Below, one piece after another: positions 23,401 through 34,855 of a stretch of 64,000 nucleotides of DNA. The position numbers were made by a program, and so were the translations under genes. A model generated the notes under the pieces. That model was not told the origin of the DNA, searched no databases, and saw only the letters and a program-made list of their open reading frames with translations. Source of the stretch: Nematostella vectensis (Eukaryota; Cnidaria; Anthozoa; Actiniaria; Edwardsiidae); NCBI RefSeq assembly GCF_932526225.1, contig NC_064036.1, positions 6,517,519 to 6,581,518 on the forward strand, read 5' to 3'. The stretch's first letter is position 1; every line of letters starts with the position of its first letter.

Positions 23401-25527
23401 TGGGGATATGAAGAAACTTATCCAGTCGGATGCATTATATCTTTATTGCCTGTGGCTTAGTATTCGTAAGCAGAGTCAGGTATAGTAATAAAGCTTCGCC
23501 TTGGAGGGAACAAAAGGGATAAGCATACAGACAAAACCCGTAGAACCATTCAACCATCATCACCGTCTAAACTCCATTAGTGTTTGAATAAGAAAAGAGC
23601 CGAATCCTCTTGAACAATAACATGATTAGGGAGAATCAGTTCCCACTCTTATGTTAGAAGTTCATAGATTAACGGGCTGATAAAATAGATAAGAATATCT
23701 ATTGCTCTCTTCTGTCGCTAATTCGTTACTGATTTTATACCTCTCGATACTTCATACATATCTTCACTTGCGTTCATAGCTTGCCAGTTTAATATCATAG
23801 CGTTAGAAAAATATTTTAGCCGGCTAAGCCCTCTGGGCACCCAAAAAGCAAAGGGCTCTAGGAATGTAAGTAAACTATATCGGTAGGTACAGGGGGGGGG
23901 GGGGGGGGGGGGGGGTGCGAAATCCGAAAAATTCGACCTAATTTTTCCGGGGGGAGGGGGAGGGAGGAAGTTATCTGATAAAAATCTAACCATCTCCGAA
24001 AGAACAAAAAGGCTGCTTTTGCAGCATGCCTTTGCAGTATCTTCACGTGACGTTTATTGTCGGATTTTGCTACATACCAGAGTGATCTAGCTTATGATTT
24101 TTAGTTTTGACTACAAAAAGCACGTCTATTGAGAACCAAAAGTGGACTTTTTTTTGGAGGGGGGGGGTGCGTTCGCACCCCCTGCACCCCACTAGTTACG
24201 GGCCTGCGGTAGGTAAAATATATTGTACAAGCTAGTAGAAGATGGGCCAGGAAACGAAAAATTAATCTTGTTTGAATAAATCACAGCACACAATCTCATT
24301 CCCAGTGCCTTAAAATGGGGCATTAGGGACTTTAAGATACGAGTTCAGCTAAGAGTACGGCGACGGTACAGAACAATGGACTTAACAAAAGGTTACAATC
24401 GATAATTTTTTTCCGAGTGTAAATTCAAAAAAGTAACATAAGAAAAAAAAAATATTATACTCGGAAAAAAGGTATATCTATCTATCGCGAGCTATGCTCT
24501 GCGTTAGAATCTACTTAATCAAGTTATCCAAGGAATCTAGTTAGTTCTTGTGTGCATAAAATATATACAGGATCCTGAACAAAGCATGAGCACAGCAAAG
24601 ATGCTGAGAGTACATAATTTGAGAATTAAAAGGCTGCAAGTGAAAATGCGTTCTGTCTGATAGATTTCCAACCGTTCTCCGCCAAAACACAACGTGAAAT
24701 TCCAAGTATTACGGTCCGGCGAGTACGTGGTCGGTTGGAGTATAAATTCACTTTTTTTTCTGTTTCCTATCCTAGAAAGAAGTTTACGGTTAATTTTTGT
24801 TAGTTCCTGAATATAAAGTAGCCGTAGCCGTTGTTGCATCTTAAAGTCCCTAATACGCATTTTTTTACACCTTTACTTTAACCTATTTAACACTTATCAT
24901 TAAGTATCCTTCAAGTGGTTTATAATTAATATGCCAATGTGTGATAATGGGGAACCTTAAGAATATGCCTGTTAACTCTGCAAAACGTACAAAAAAACTC
25001 GTATCTATATCATCACAATCTAGTCCGGAATCTCTGCGGGAAACGCAATCGTGAGCAAAGGGTTCTAAGCTCGTAAAAAATGTCTTTTATTTGACTTTTT
25101 TAGTCATGATTTGTGAATTGCTGCGCAGCGATGGTATAAAACTATAATCTATACCTGTTCCCGAAGGCAGCACTCTCTTGACTTGCTCAAACGCTTCCAC
25201 GATCTGTTCATGACTTGTGACGTCCATCAGCAGACCAACAGTACGTTTACTACAAGTCTGCTCAAGGTCCCGCTTGCCTTGCTGCGTCAAACACGCGCCG
25301 AACACATGGAAACCCATACCATCCAGGCGAATGACTAGACCTCTACCGAAGCCCGAGTCGCAACCGGTGACTAGTACGTACTTGTTGTGGTAATCACCGA
25401 CTCTGCGCGTGGGGAGAAGAAGTTTTAGGGATAGCCAAGCAACGAAAAGGACCGCGATTACTGCACCCGCGAGCTGAAGCGGGGTAAACTCGATTGCAAA
25501 TGCAAGAATACAGGGTAAAATAGCCAT
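20433..25527 (-). CDS. SDR gene A: retinol dehydrogenase/SDR9C-like oxidoreductase, 4 exons
   Basis: A short-chain dehydrogenase that should use NAD(P)H on retinoids, steroids or similar lipid alcohols at the ER membrane; the substrate cannot be read from sequence. Exons: 25155-25527 (ATG at 25527), 23156-23338, 22491-22730 and 20433-20677 (stop at 20433). All junctions are phase 1 and give 346 residues, close to the RDH/HSD17B6 length. Seen: N-terminal membrane segment (about 19-38), cofactor motif TGCDSGFG (54-61), NNAG (131-134), catalytic YSITK (Tyr196, Lys200) with a serine pair 13-14 residues before, KYGVEAFSDALRRE typical of RDH enzymes, and the EPGGFKT cofactor turn. Intron 3 holds a dead LINE, and intron 2 a small MITE (22971-23090). 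It is inverted relative to copies B-F and the most diverged. Confidence 0.88.
20794..22260 (-). mobile_element. LINE reverse transcriptase fragment in intron 3 of SDR gene A
   Basis: Minus-strand pieces show an RT palm: PRKAAGPD-type motif near 22000, LRPISLTPAMSKIAE at about 21800, FDYGKAFDLID (motif A, about 21620), KYVDD (motif C, about 21360) and the LGLTISNDLKW and RPVLEYCAAVFHHALP tail to 20794. Upstream residues such as ELANAINSAFLKQM reach about 22200. Frames change several times and the endonuclease is missing, so it is dead. It is a different LINE lineage from the copy at 440-3358. Confidence 0.8.
22971..23090. mobile_element. Second GGGGCGTAGCCAGG MITE
   Basis: The 120-bp stretch starts GGGGCGTAGCCAGG and ends GACTACGCCCCTG, matching the element at 3737-3893. 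It lies in intron 2 of SDR gene A. Confidence 0.55.
23892..23915. repeat. Run of 24 G
   Basis: An uninterrupted homopolymer in intron 2 of SDR gene A, next to other G-rich runs near 23950 and 24160. Its length is likely to be unreliable in any assembly. Confidence 0.9.
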
Positions 25528-27389
25528 CTTTTAAAAAGTCTGGGGAGCAAATGATTATCAGATCCTAACAGACGACAATCATCTTGTACTGGATGTCCTT
25601 AGTTGTGTAATTTAATCGAGATTAATAAAGATTAATCGTTTCCCATTCTATCTATTGTTGACGTGTGTTGTGTCATATTAATGCCATTGCTCCGGGTGGG
25701 TCGGTTACACTCAGTTGCACAAGATACAGCACAAACATTAAAGTATGCGTCGTCCCATATTCAATAGAATTATCAATATTCCTAAAAGATGGGCTTTGTT
25801 TTTGGTTTATTTTTTATGTTTTAAAAAAAGGGATGGTCCATTCTTTCTATCATCCTGTTGCGTGTCTAGCTTAATTTCCTTAAAACAAATTATATATATT
25901 TCATGTTTACACTTCTCATTTTACTTCCTCTTGGGCACCGACCATTTCATAACTAATGGGGTGATAACTGATTTTTTTTTCCCTGCTTGATTTCTATTTT
26001 TTATTTATCTTTATTATTATTATATATATATATTTTCCATGTTTTTCTGGGTCCAAGCTCCCCTCTAGAATTTTGTCTGTACATTTTAATCATGGCTTGA
26101 TCGAGCTTCTTTTTTTCTCTCTCTCTCAAGGCGATATTGTTTTGGGGGATAGTTCGTTGTCCCGACCCGCCGTAAAATGTCACATGATCCGTCTCTTGAC
26201 AAACCCTGGTGAGAAGGCTAGCAGATGGCGTAGGTCTTGCTTGACTACATAGCTTTGTTATTTGACACGGGCTTTTTTATTTCATTTTATTTTAATTAAG
26301 TATAATATTTGGGTATAAGTTTTTATTAACACTGTGGCTTTTGCGATGGGGATAATGTCTTAAAGCATTTGAGGGTCTTACGCTGACCTCGTGCTGCTGT
26401 AGTTAACTCTTTATGAAAGAAATGCAGGGTTGCGTTTTTGGTTAGTAGACATCTTCTAAAATACATGCTGGCAAAATAGCCGCCTAAGAATTAGTTATCG
26501 CACATTATGACGCCAAAGCAAACATAGACATGAGCCGCCGGTCCGTTTAACTCATTTGTTGGTTTATACTAATTGAAGAAAATCATAAGGGACGGGCCCA
26601 TTAGATGAAAAAATTTCCGAAAAAAAATTCAAGTAAGCTCCCCAAAAGCAACCAGGAAATAAACAACGAATCAACCGACAAAATAAAACACAGCTGTTCC
26701 GCACTGAAGTACCCAATGAAATGAACCGATGCTGAGGTTCCAACACTACGGCTTGACAACGCTGGCGCAAAATGCAATAACTAACGCAAAGTGTAATCTT
26801 AACGCGAAATTTAATCACTTTTAACGCAAAATGTAAAAAATCTTATAAACGCAATTGTATATGCACCCTAGATTTTCTCAAATTGTATCGGGGATAAGGT
26901 CACATAATACCAGCTTAAAAGTTCCTGAAAAAGCTAAGACAGAGACAATACACTTTCAATTCGCACTGCCTTTATTTGACTAATATAAAAATCCCTTTCA
27001 ATTATCGCTACGTGTTGATTTAGACGACCTAAAATACTAGCTTGGATCCTGACCTGGCATTTACACAAACGCATGGCTTGTGTGTAGACCAGAAAATAAT
27101 ATTATCACAGCTTTTAAATCGAAAACTTGGCGAAACTGTAGGGTCGCTACTTTAGGGAAAAAAAGGTACCTCGCGTTCGTAGACCGTAAGAAAACAACAT
27201 GTGTTTTTTTTTTTTTCTTTGTGACGGTAACCCCTACTCCCAATTTTTAGGGAGTATCCCACCCGGGGATATCCACTTCATGGTGCCATGGTTCGAGGGT
27301 TGCTTTATGATAATGTAAAGGAAAATACAAAACAAATTCGTCACGGCGTCACGCAAGCAGATGAACCCGTTGGACCGAAAGTCGAGGTC
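25528..27389. other. Intergenic between head-to-head SDR genes A and B
   Basis: AT-rich sequence with no exon that I recognise; simple repeats occur at about 25985-26035. It should contain the promoter of gene A, but no TATA box like that of B-E is visible just upstream of 25527. Confidence 0.5.
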
Positions 27390-27397
27390 TATATATA
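27390..27397 (+). promoter_or_regulatory. TATA box of SDR gene B
   Basis: TATATATA lies 60 bp before the ATG at 27457, within a promoter block shared by the copies: GAAAGTCGAGGT, the TATA element, then CTCGTCTTTCG. Equivalents are at 34787-34797 (C, TATATATATAA), 41918-41925 (D, TATAAATA) and 47372-47379 (E, TATAAATA). Copy F lacks it. Confidence 0.7.
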
Positions 27398-27456
27398 ACT
27401 CATAGACGTCTCGTCTTTCGCAAGGAGGAGGGCATTTGCTTCAAACTCTCCCAAAA

Positions 27457-30400
27457 ATGTCTGCTCTTCGAGGAGTTCTTGCATTTGCATCCGAGTTAAC
27501 CCCGCTTCAGCTCGCGGGTGCAGTAATCGCGGTCCTTTTCGTTTCCTGGCTATCCCTTAAATTCCTTCTCCCAACCCGTAGAGTCGGTGATTACCACAAC
27601 AAGTACGTCCTAGTCACCGGTTGCGACTCGGGCCTCGGTAGAGATCTAGCCATTCGCCTGGATGGTATGGGTTTCCATGTGTTTGGCGCGTGTTTGACGC
27701 AGCAGGGCAAACGGGACCTAGAGCAGACGTGCAGTAAACGTACAGTTGGTCTGCTGATGGACGTCACGAGCCATGAACAGATCGCGGAAGCGTTTGAGCA
27801 AGTCAAGAGTGTGCTGCCTTCGGGAACAGGTACAGAATGGCACTCTGAAAGTTGTGTTAATTATACAGTATACAAAATAATTCGCATTGACTCCTGGTAC
27901 TGTAGAGTAACTTGGATCACTAAAATTATTACTTATAATTTCAATATTATCACGTTTTCCTTTTCCTCCTATTATTGGCTTCTTTCGAATTGTGGGTGGG
28001 GCTATTTGGAAAGAGTGTAAGTGATTGTCTGGTAGATTAATGTTAATGGTAACATGCAGCCCCAACCGCCACACACAAACACATTCTTTTTTACAAGACA
28101 CGCAACACTCGCCTGCCTTATCTGAGCGTCCGTTTTTCGATATTTGATGTTCAATGCTGAGATCATTTTGGATGTATTATTTCACAATACCTTGTTTTCG
28201 TTCCCAGTTATCACCTTACGAGATCAATATCTGATGGTCGCTGAACCGTTCATACTCCTAACTAGATAGATCTCAGACAGAGTCAGAGAGACTAGATCTC
28301 AGACAGAGTCATAGCACACAGGTATTACAAGACAATTGGTATCAATGAATCTAAAAAAATATATAGAGATGTTTACATCTTTACAGTTGAATTCATGGCA
28401 AATCATATAGCCCTAAATTCATATTGTATGATATGCAGAATATCGTAAAATCATATTGTATGATATGCAAGATATCGTAAAGGCATATTGGGTGACATAC
28501 ATATATCGTCAAAACGTATTGGGTGACATGCATGATATCGTAAAAGCATATTGTGTGGCATGCAGGATATCGTCAAAGCGTATTGCGTGACATGCAGGAT
28601 ATCGTTAAAGCGTATTGTGCGACATGCAGGATAGCGTCAAAGCGTATTGTGCGACATGCAGGATATCGTAAAAGCGTATTACGTGACATACAAGATATCG
28701 TAAAAGCGTATTGCGTGACATGCAGGATATCGTAAAAGCGTATTGCGTGACATGAAGGATATCGTAAAAGCGTATTGTGCGACATGCAGGATAGCGTCAA
28801 AGCGTATTGTGCGACATGCAGGATAGCGTTAAAGCGTATTACGTGACATGCAGGATATCGTAAAAGCATATTGGGTGACATACATATATCCGCAAAGGAA
28901 ATTGTGTGACATGCAGGATATCGTAAAAGCGTATTGTGCGACATGCAGGATAGCGTCAAAGCGTATTGTGCGACATGCAGGATATCGTAAAAGCGTATTA
29001 CGTGACATTCAAGATATCGTAAAAGCGTATTGCGTGACATGCAGGATATCGTAAAAGCGTATTGCGTGACATGAAGGATATCGTCAAAGCGTATTGTGTG
29101 ACATGCAGGATATCGTAAAAGCATATTGTATGACATGCAGGATATCGTAAAGCGTATTGTGTTACATGCAATATATCGTCAAAGCGTATTGTGTGACATG
29201 CAGGATAGCGTCAATGCGTATTGTGTGACATCAAGGATAGCGTCAAAGCATATTGTGTGACATGCAGGATATCGTAAAAGCGTATTGTGCGACATGCAGG
29301 ATATCGTAAATGCGTATTACGTGACATGCAGGATATCGTAAAAGCGTATTGCGTGACATGCAGGATATCGTCAAAGCGTATTTCGTGACAGGCTGGATAT
29401 CGTCAAAGCGTATTGTGCGACATGCAGGATATCGTAAAAGCGTATAACGTGACATGGAAGATATCGTAAAAGCGTATTGCGTGACATGCAGGATATCGTA
29501 AAAGCGTATTGTGCGACATGCAGGATAGCGTCAAAGCGTATTGTGCGACATGCAGGATATCATAAATGTGTATTACGTGACATGCAAGATATCGTAAAAG
29601 CGGATTGCGTGACATGCCGTTCTTCAAAAAGAATTGTTTATCTATTCCTTGAATATGAAAAGTTGAAATGTTCCCACTCATTCTCATTTATTCAATAAGT
29701 GTATGTTTTTCGTACTTTGTTGTTGTTGTTGATGATATTATACCCATAAAAACACTGGGACTTTCTCCCTCTTGTGTTCGCCCTCTTGTGTTCCCCGTTT
29801 TTTGTTGTTGTTGTTATTGTTGTTTATTTTACTAAACTCCACTAATATCACCCCAGGTCTGTGGGCGGTGTATAACAACGCTGGATACATGACTCTCGCC
29901 CCCTTAGAGTGGTTCCCGCTTGACGACTACAAGCGCATGGCAGATGTGAACCTTTGGGGCCTGGTGGATGTCACCAAGACTTTCCTTCCACTCGTCAAGA
30001 TGGCAAGAGGCAGAGTCGTGAATGTCTCGAGCATTGTCGGTGGGTGTTTTTATCTTAGAAGCTTTGTAAAAGCTCAAAATAAATCGAAGTAATAACAGAT
30101 TGTTATACATAAGGTTGACATCTTTGAAAACTCCAGAAAGGATCCGTTAGTCCATCCCCCCTCCCTTGCTTCCCTATCAATGCAGGAAATTGATCTTTTC
30201 TGGCCCACGCAATGTCAGGCTTGTCTTTTCGTACAATTGATTTTGCATTGGTTTAAGCAAATCATGTAATCGAACCTTGTTCCCAGGCTTAATCGCGAAC
30301 GAATTAACTGCACCGTACTCGATTACCAAATATGGCGTGGAAGCGTTCTCGGATGTTTTGCGTCGCGAAATGCTCCCCTGGGGGGTCCGGGTTAGTATCA

Positions 30401-30924
30401 TCGAGTCTCAAGCATTCAAGACTCCGCTTTGGGACAATATCGCCACAAAGAAGTACATGTCTCTGTGGAACGGACTCGACCTGGAGATGAAGAAAGAGTA
30501 TGGTGAAAAATTCGTGGAAGAAGGTAACATTTTATCGATCTTCATCAATAATAGAATTCAAGAGGGGTGGGGGAGGGGGGTTAGTTAAAAGGACACTGTC
30601 TTGACTTATGGAACTTATGGACACGAGAATTCTTCCATCTTCCATTTACAAGCATCTATCATTTGCTGATTGCTTTTTTCTATTTTGCTTTCGTCGCCAG
30701 ATGTCGCCGGGTTAAGGAAATACATAGACATGTCGTCAACTGCTTTCTACATGGTAGTCGACGCCGCCATAGACGCCATCACGTCACGTGACCCTAAGCA
30801 TCGCTATCCTGTGGGTTGGAATGCCAAGGTAGTGTCAATCTTGGGGGTCTTGCCTTCTGGCTGGACAGACGCGTTTCTCTGGACGGCTTGGCCTCGCCCC
30901 TCCCCCCTCGGTGCAAAGAAGTAG
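27457..30924 (+). CDS. SDR gene B: RDH/SDR9C-like oxidoreductase, 4 exons
   Basis: Membrane-anchored short-chain dehydrogenase of the same family as gene A; reaction on a retinoid/steroid-type alcohol is inferred. Exons: 27457-27829, 29857-30039, 30287-30523 and 30701-30924, all phase 1, giving 338 residues. Seen: membrane segment about 18-38, TGCDSGLG (54-61), NNAG (131-134), Ser182/183, Tyr196 and Lys200 in YSITK, and a C-terminal segment ending LGAKK. Unlike gene A, the turn after the active site reads EPQAFKT, so the glycine of the usual SDR PG motif is gone; all of B-F share this. Intron 1 carries a 1.2-kb minisatellite. A clear TATA box lies 60 bp upstream, and AATAAA at 31470 may be the polyadenylation signal. 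Confidence 0.88.
28420..29616. repeat. 32-bp minisatellite, about 37 units, in intron 1 of SDR gene B
   Basis: Head-to-tail units of 32 bp contain ACATGCAGGATATCGT and AAAGCGTATT, with variants such as GATAGCGTC and CAAGATATC. It ends about 240 bp before exon 2. There are no unique spacers, so it is not a CRISPR. Because 32 is not a multiple of 3, long open frames on both strands come from the repeat and are not genes. Confidence 0.95.
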
Positions 30925-31036
30925 TAACAAGAGTTGAACACTCGCAACTAATTTTCCTTACATTGCTGCATTCACCAGTTGGAAAACGAGTAGGGGACTG
31001 GGACCGAGGCCTTGGCGCGTGTGACTTTGGGATCGG

Positions 31037-31270
31037 CTAGCCTACGAAGCAGGCCCAAAGGGTTGGGAAAGAAGAGGGACGGAGACGAGGCGCGTGCACT
31101 AGTAAGAGGAAACGATGAGGAAGCCAAAAAAAAAAAAAAACGTACGGCAAAAACCACACGGGGTCGGCTGCAAGCGCTGACTTTCCCTACTCTGCCCTCC
31201 ATCCTTCTCTCCAGGCGCGCGGGATCTATTCCTCATCTTTCGAGTTTGTTGCGCTTGCTACGCAGGCTAG
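31037..31270. mobile_element. MITE in the probable 3' UTR of SDR gene B, repeated after C-F
   Basis: The ends CTAGCCTACGAAGCAGGC (31037-31054) and GCTTGCTACGCAGGCTAG (31253-31270) are inverted repeats. The same element follows the stop codons of copies C (about 38164-38391), D (44927-45154), E (51932-52164) and F (57724-57950). Its insertion therefore predates the amplification. Confidence 0.6.
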
Positions 31271-32352
31271 AGACCGACTAACTTGGCCGTTTTGCTCAAC
31301 AAAAAAATCCTGCATTTACAATGTTATTTTTACCAACTTCTTGTTATTTTGATATAGGTGTCATTAACTTTTGTTTAGAAGTGTGAGTCATTTTGATTTA
31401 AAAAAGTTATTATGTAGTTTTGTAGAACTTTAAAAAATCTTAAATGGCAGTTATAAAATTGTGTATAGAAATAAACAAGATTTTTAAGCGTGTATATTGT
31501 TCCGTTCAAGATATTTTTTTTTATATTGAACAGAGAGAAATTTGAAGCGTAAATAAGAACGCCAAATATAGAAACAAACGTGGACAATTATCGGCGATCC
31601 TGTGCATCACTGATTTCATCAGCGATCGGAAGATCGTGAGCGATCAAAAATTTTAATGGAAGCCCGCCTTAAGTGAAAGTTGCGCTCCCCCTTGCGCCAA
31701 ACGATAGCTACTTACCTGAAACATAGCTTATGCACTACATCTGGTAAAAATAGCCTCCAAATTGATGAAGGTGAAAAGGCCTTGTTCGAACTCCACTTGA
31801 CGTCATATTCGCTGATTGCGACTGTTTGTTGCTCCGCCATTCATTTAGCCTTCCACTACTGACTACAATATCCACCATGGCGTACAAGCACAGCAGAGTT
31901 AGCTGCCATTCCTCCGATAGACAGTACACATCCCTTCTGTACAAAAAAAACATCGCCGGTCGCCTAATGCAAATTGCTACGAAAACCCGTAGTGAAGGAC
32001 ACTTTGGCCTCCCTCCCACTGACCCCTCCCCCCCCCTCCAAACACACACACACCTAATAGTGATATGATTTCAAGCCCCCAACCTTGTGTCTTTCGACGT
32101 TATTATTTTTTTTTCGGAAAGGCGCTGTGGCACCGCAACTGCTTCATCTCTACAAAGACTTGAGCCTCTAGGAAGGTGTAAACGCAAATGACGTCGTTAA
32201 GAAGAACAGGAGATGACAATGGATTTCAGCAAAATGTTTCTAAAAGAAAATCTTGCATGATTTTCTACAAAAATAAATCTAGTTAAAGATTCAGCAAATA
32301 TGACATTGCAATATCTTTTATCAAAATATCCACTAAATGTCTTGACGCAGCA

Positions 32353-32448
32353 CTTGAAGCCGCATTTTCACCAGATTACTTCCTGTTGATTACGTAACAA
32401 TCTCCAATGATCTCCCTTCGGAAGTAAACTATGACAATGCCGCTTTAA
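32353..32448. mobile_element. TTAA-type MITE, about 96 bp
   Basis: The ends GAAGCCGCATTTTCACCAG and ATGACAATGCCGCTTTAA are inverted repeats of the same family as the element at 11175-11428. A copy lies at about 39480-39575 in the duplicated segment. Confidence 0.5.
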
Positions 32449-32616
32449 GGGAGTGCTAATTAGACACCTTAAGGTGGGGAGAGGGGAGGGAGGGGAGGGA
32501 GGGGAGATATTAAGGGGGTTCTAAAACTTTAGAGGCTAAATTATCTTTAAATAGATGGGGGGCTTTTAAATTTTAAGGTGTCTTGAGTTGACATATTTTC
32601 ATTAACACTCCCTTAC

Positions 32617-32800
32617 CGGTCATGTAGCATTTTGTGCCAATCTCCACCTCTTGTCCTACGCGAGGTAAGCAGATCGGGCGAACAAGGCGAGAACGCCTGA
32701 CCCTTTTCTTTAACTGTGTGAGGGCGATTTCATTCCCCCAGCCATCTTTAGTCAAGAATCGACGAAGTAGGCGTACAGCGCTCACTTGGATGGGCTGTAC
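32617..32800 (-). pseudogene. Relic of protease exon 3 (cassette 1)
   Basis: It matches exon 3 of the protease gene at 60686-60901, from the donor side through the conserved Asp region, but stops short of the acceptor. The active-site context NDIALIQL has become NEIALTQL, so the catalytic aspartate would be glutamate. About 400 bp downstream of the exon also match the protease intron (60320-60680). Confidence 0.8.
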
Positions 32801-32986
32801 TAGACAAGGGGAGTGGCCCTAACCCCCCCCCCCCCCCCCCGTCCAGTGCTGTAGTACTGTACATACACCTGCTTTAAAAAAACTGCTTATGATAACTGAA
32901 AAATCCTTTTTTCCCAAAAGACGAAAAATTTCAGAACTTTTCATGGCCTTGAGTAAGGGAATCATCAGTGAATATCAGTTACTCTC

Positions 32987-33150
32987 TACGCCGTTCTGCC
33001 CTTTTTGTTGCTTAAAGCCGCATGGCCACCAGTTTACTTCCGGAGGTCCGACGGAAACCTCAACCGTTAAAAGACAAAAGAATCTATTAGAATCCGAGAT
33101 ATTTATAAACGGGGAAGACTCCCGGTAGCACTCTTGTAGCGCCTGTATAA
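32987..33150 (-). pseudogene. Relic of an A-type SDR last exon, with a MITE piece in the middle
   Basis: The two ends match exon 4 of gene A (20433 and 20630-20677), but the middle (about 33016-33105) is replaced by half of a TTAA-type MITE. The acceptor-side GT is changed to TT. The flanking 32840-32986 matches the sequence just downstream of gene A, so this is a broken A-type copy in the same orientation. Confidence 0.7.
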
Positions 33151-33686
33151 CTGGTAAACAAAGCAATGTGCAGTTACTCTATTGTTTGCAGCACTTTGAT
33201 ACGCAGCCGTTCCCACCATATTTCCTTGTAGCACGGGAATTAGGATACTTTGTCAGCGATTTCTTAATAAAATAACCCAAAATGCATTCCCAATTTGTAT
33301 TGAATATAGTATTCAGCGAATAAAATATCTCTAACCTTTGTGCGAAATGTCTCCTGCCTACCTCGATTCAGCGAACGTTATATTTCTATTTCTCTTGTTA
33401 AAAAACCCACGCGATCGTTGTTCAACTCTCGAAACATTTGAACAGTACTGAGTAACCATAGCCTCTTGAGTGTTCGTGACTAGCCCAAACGCTCTCCGAA
33501 CCTTACTTCGTATTTAGGTTCTATATAAAATAGGAAGGGAGTGAAACAACGCTCGATTCCGAAAACCTGCCTAGTTAAGGGCAATGTTGTGATGTTGGTA
33601 TGAGACATGATTGATGAGTGACAGCTCACTTTCTCTTTGAACTTATCGCGCCGCCGACACAGGCCAAAAAAGCTATAACAACGCAC

Positions 33687-33869
33687 CGGCTATACTCGAG
33701 ACATTCACGACTCTGCCTCTTGCCATCTTGACGAGTGGAAGGAAAGTCTTGGTGACATCCACCAGGCCCCAAAGGTTCACATCTGCCATGCGCTTGTAGT
33801 CGTCAAGCGGGAACCACTCTAAGGTGGCGAGAGTCATGTATCCAGCGTTGTTATACACCGCCCACAGAC
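33687..33869 (-). pseudogene. Relic of an A-type SDR exon 2 with a destroyed acceptor
   Basis: All 61 codons of exon 2 are open and nearly identical to the working copies (VYNNAGYMT, LDDYKRMADVNLWGL). The acceptor CCCCCAG of gene A reads CCCCCTG here, so normal splicing into it is not possible. No matching exon 1 or exon 3 is nearby. Confidence 0.75.
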
Positions 33870-34786
33870 CAGGGGGAGAAATGCGCTCCATTTTACAATT
33901 CCTCAACGGATGCGCCCTGAGTGAAATCTTAGTTGACACCTTGAGTTCGTGAGGTGATAACTTTTCGTTTACACATGAATAAGAAAGGCCGAAAATACAA
34001 GCCAGGTTGTCCTCTTGGTAATAATTTAAGAACATTCATTATTGACGATATAAGTCAGGGCGGGTTGGACTCAGCCACGATGTTTTATTAGGGAAATTGA
34101 CTATTTTGTCGCGAACAAGTTCAAAGTAAGTTGTTACTAAAATTAGAACAAGTTTTGCGCAAAATATATACAATACCGTTGCGCCTTGGCCTTAAATCGA
34201 CGAAAACTATGTAAAATCTCGAAATAAAGTGTGATAATGGGAACGTTAAGAATATGCCTAGAAATTCATATTAACAGTTTAGACAAATAATGAAAATATT
34301 TTATAGTAAGAAATGTCACTTTACTGACAAACATTGCTTCTCTTAATTTTACAATTTGCTTTTCACGTTTTCTAATTTATTTTGTTAGACTTTGCAACAT
34401 TTGTGACATTTTTTTTCATCATTTTAGACTCGAAATAAAGCCCCAAACCTCTTTTTCATGCCGCGAAAATTCACACGTCACATTCGACTATAAACCCTAA
34501 TTTTCGTCAAATTCCCTAGCCTGTATACAGACCTCCGTAAAAAGGAGGATAAAAAGGACAGGCTACAAATTCCCCTACTGCGATATAGGGAGACTTTAAG
34601 TATGTTAAATATGAATACTTAAGGACCGAAAACCGTTAAAAAACCTTCTGTTGCAATTACTTTTTTCATAGATTTACGGGACTAAATGTAAAGATAAGAC
34701 AAAACAAATCCGTCACGATCACGCGATCACACAAAGACGTCTCCCTTGGAGGCTGACAGATGAACTCGTTGAACCGAAAGTCGAGG

Positions 34787-34797
34787 TATATATATAA
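34787..34797 (+). promoter_or_regulatory. TATA box of SDR copy C
   Basis: TATATATATAA lies about 60 bp before the ATG at 34856, in the conserved promoter block. Confidence 0.65.
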
Positions 34798-34855
34798 CTC
34801 ATAGACGTCTCGTCTTTCGCAAGGAGGAGGGCATTTGCTTCAAACTCTCCCAAAA

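Larger units (their letters stand above)
30701..34770. repeat. Recent segmental duplication, left copy (partner about 37833-41895)
   Basis: From exon 4 of copy B to just before the promoter of C, the sequence is repeated after copy C with an offset of 7,125-7,132 bp and only scattered differences, including the same relic exons, MITEs and a C run. This is the youngest event visible in the cluster. Confidence 0.85.

Noticed and set aside
27436-27456. Start of SDR gene B seven codons earlier (also copy C)
   Set aside because: It begins with TTG, and the ATG at 27457 is the site shared by all plus-strand copies.
28420-29616. Long minus-strand open frames in the minisatellites (also near 43.1-43.6 and 48.7-50.0 kb) that look like repeat proteins
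   Set aside because: They are read-through of 32-bp repeats; three units shift through all frames and the array lies inside introns.
30816-31281. Conserved open frames after each SDR stop codon
   Set aside because: They overlap exon 4 in another frame and the 3' UTR MITE; similarity among copies comes from the duplication itself.
31735-32049. Open frame repeated at 38857-39180
   Set aside because: Present twice only because of the recent segmental duplication; no family resemblance and no splice context.
32822-32840. C run next to the protease relic as a functional element
   Set aside because: A homopolymer repeated at 39947-39965; probably slippage at a rearrangement join.
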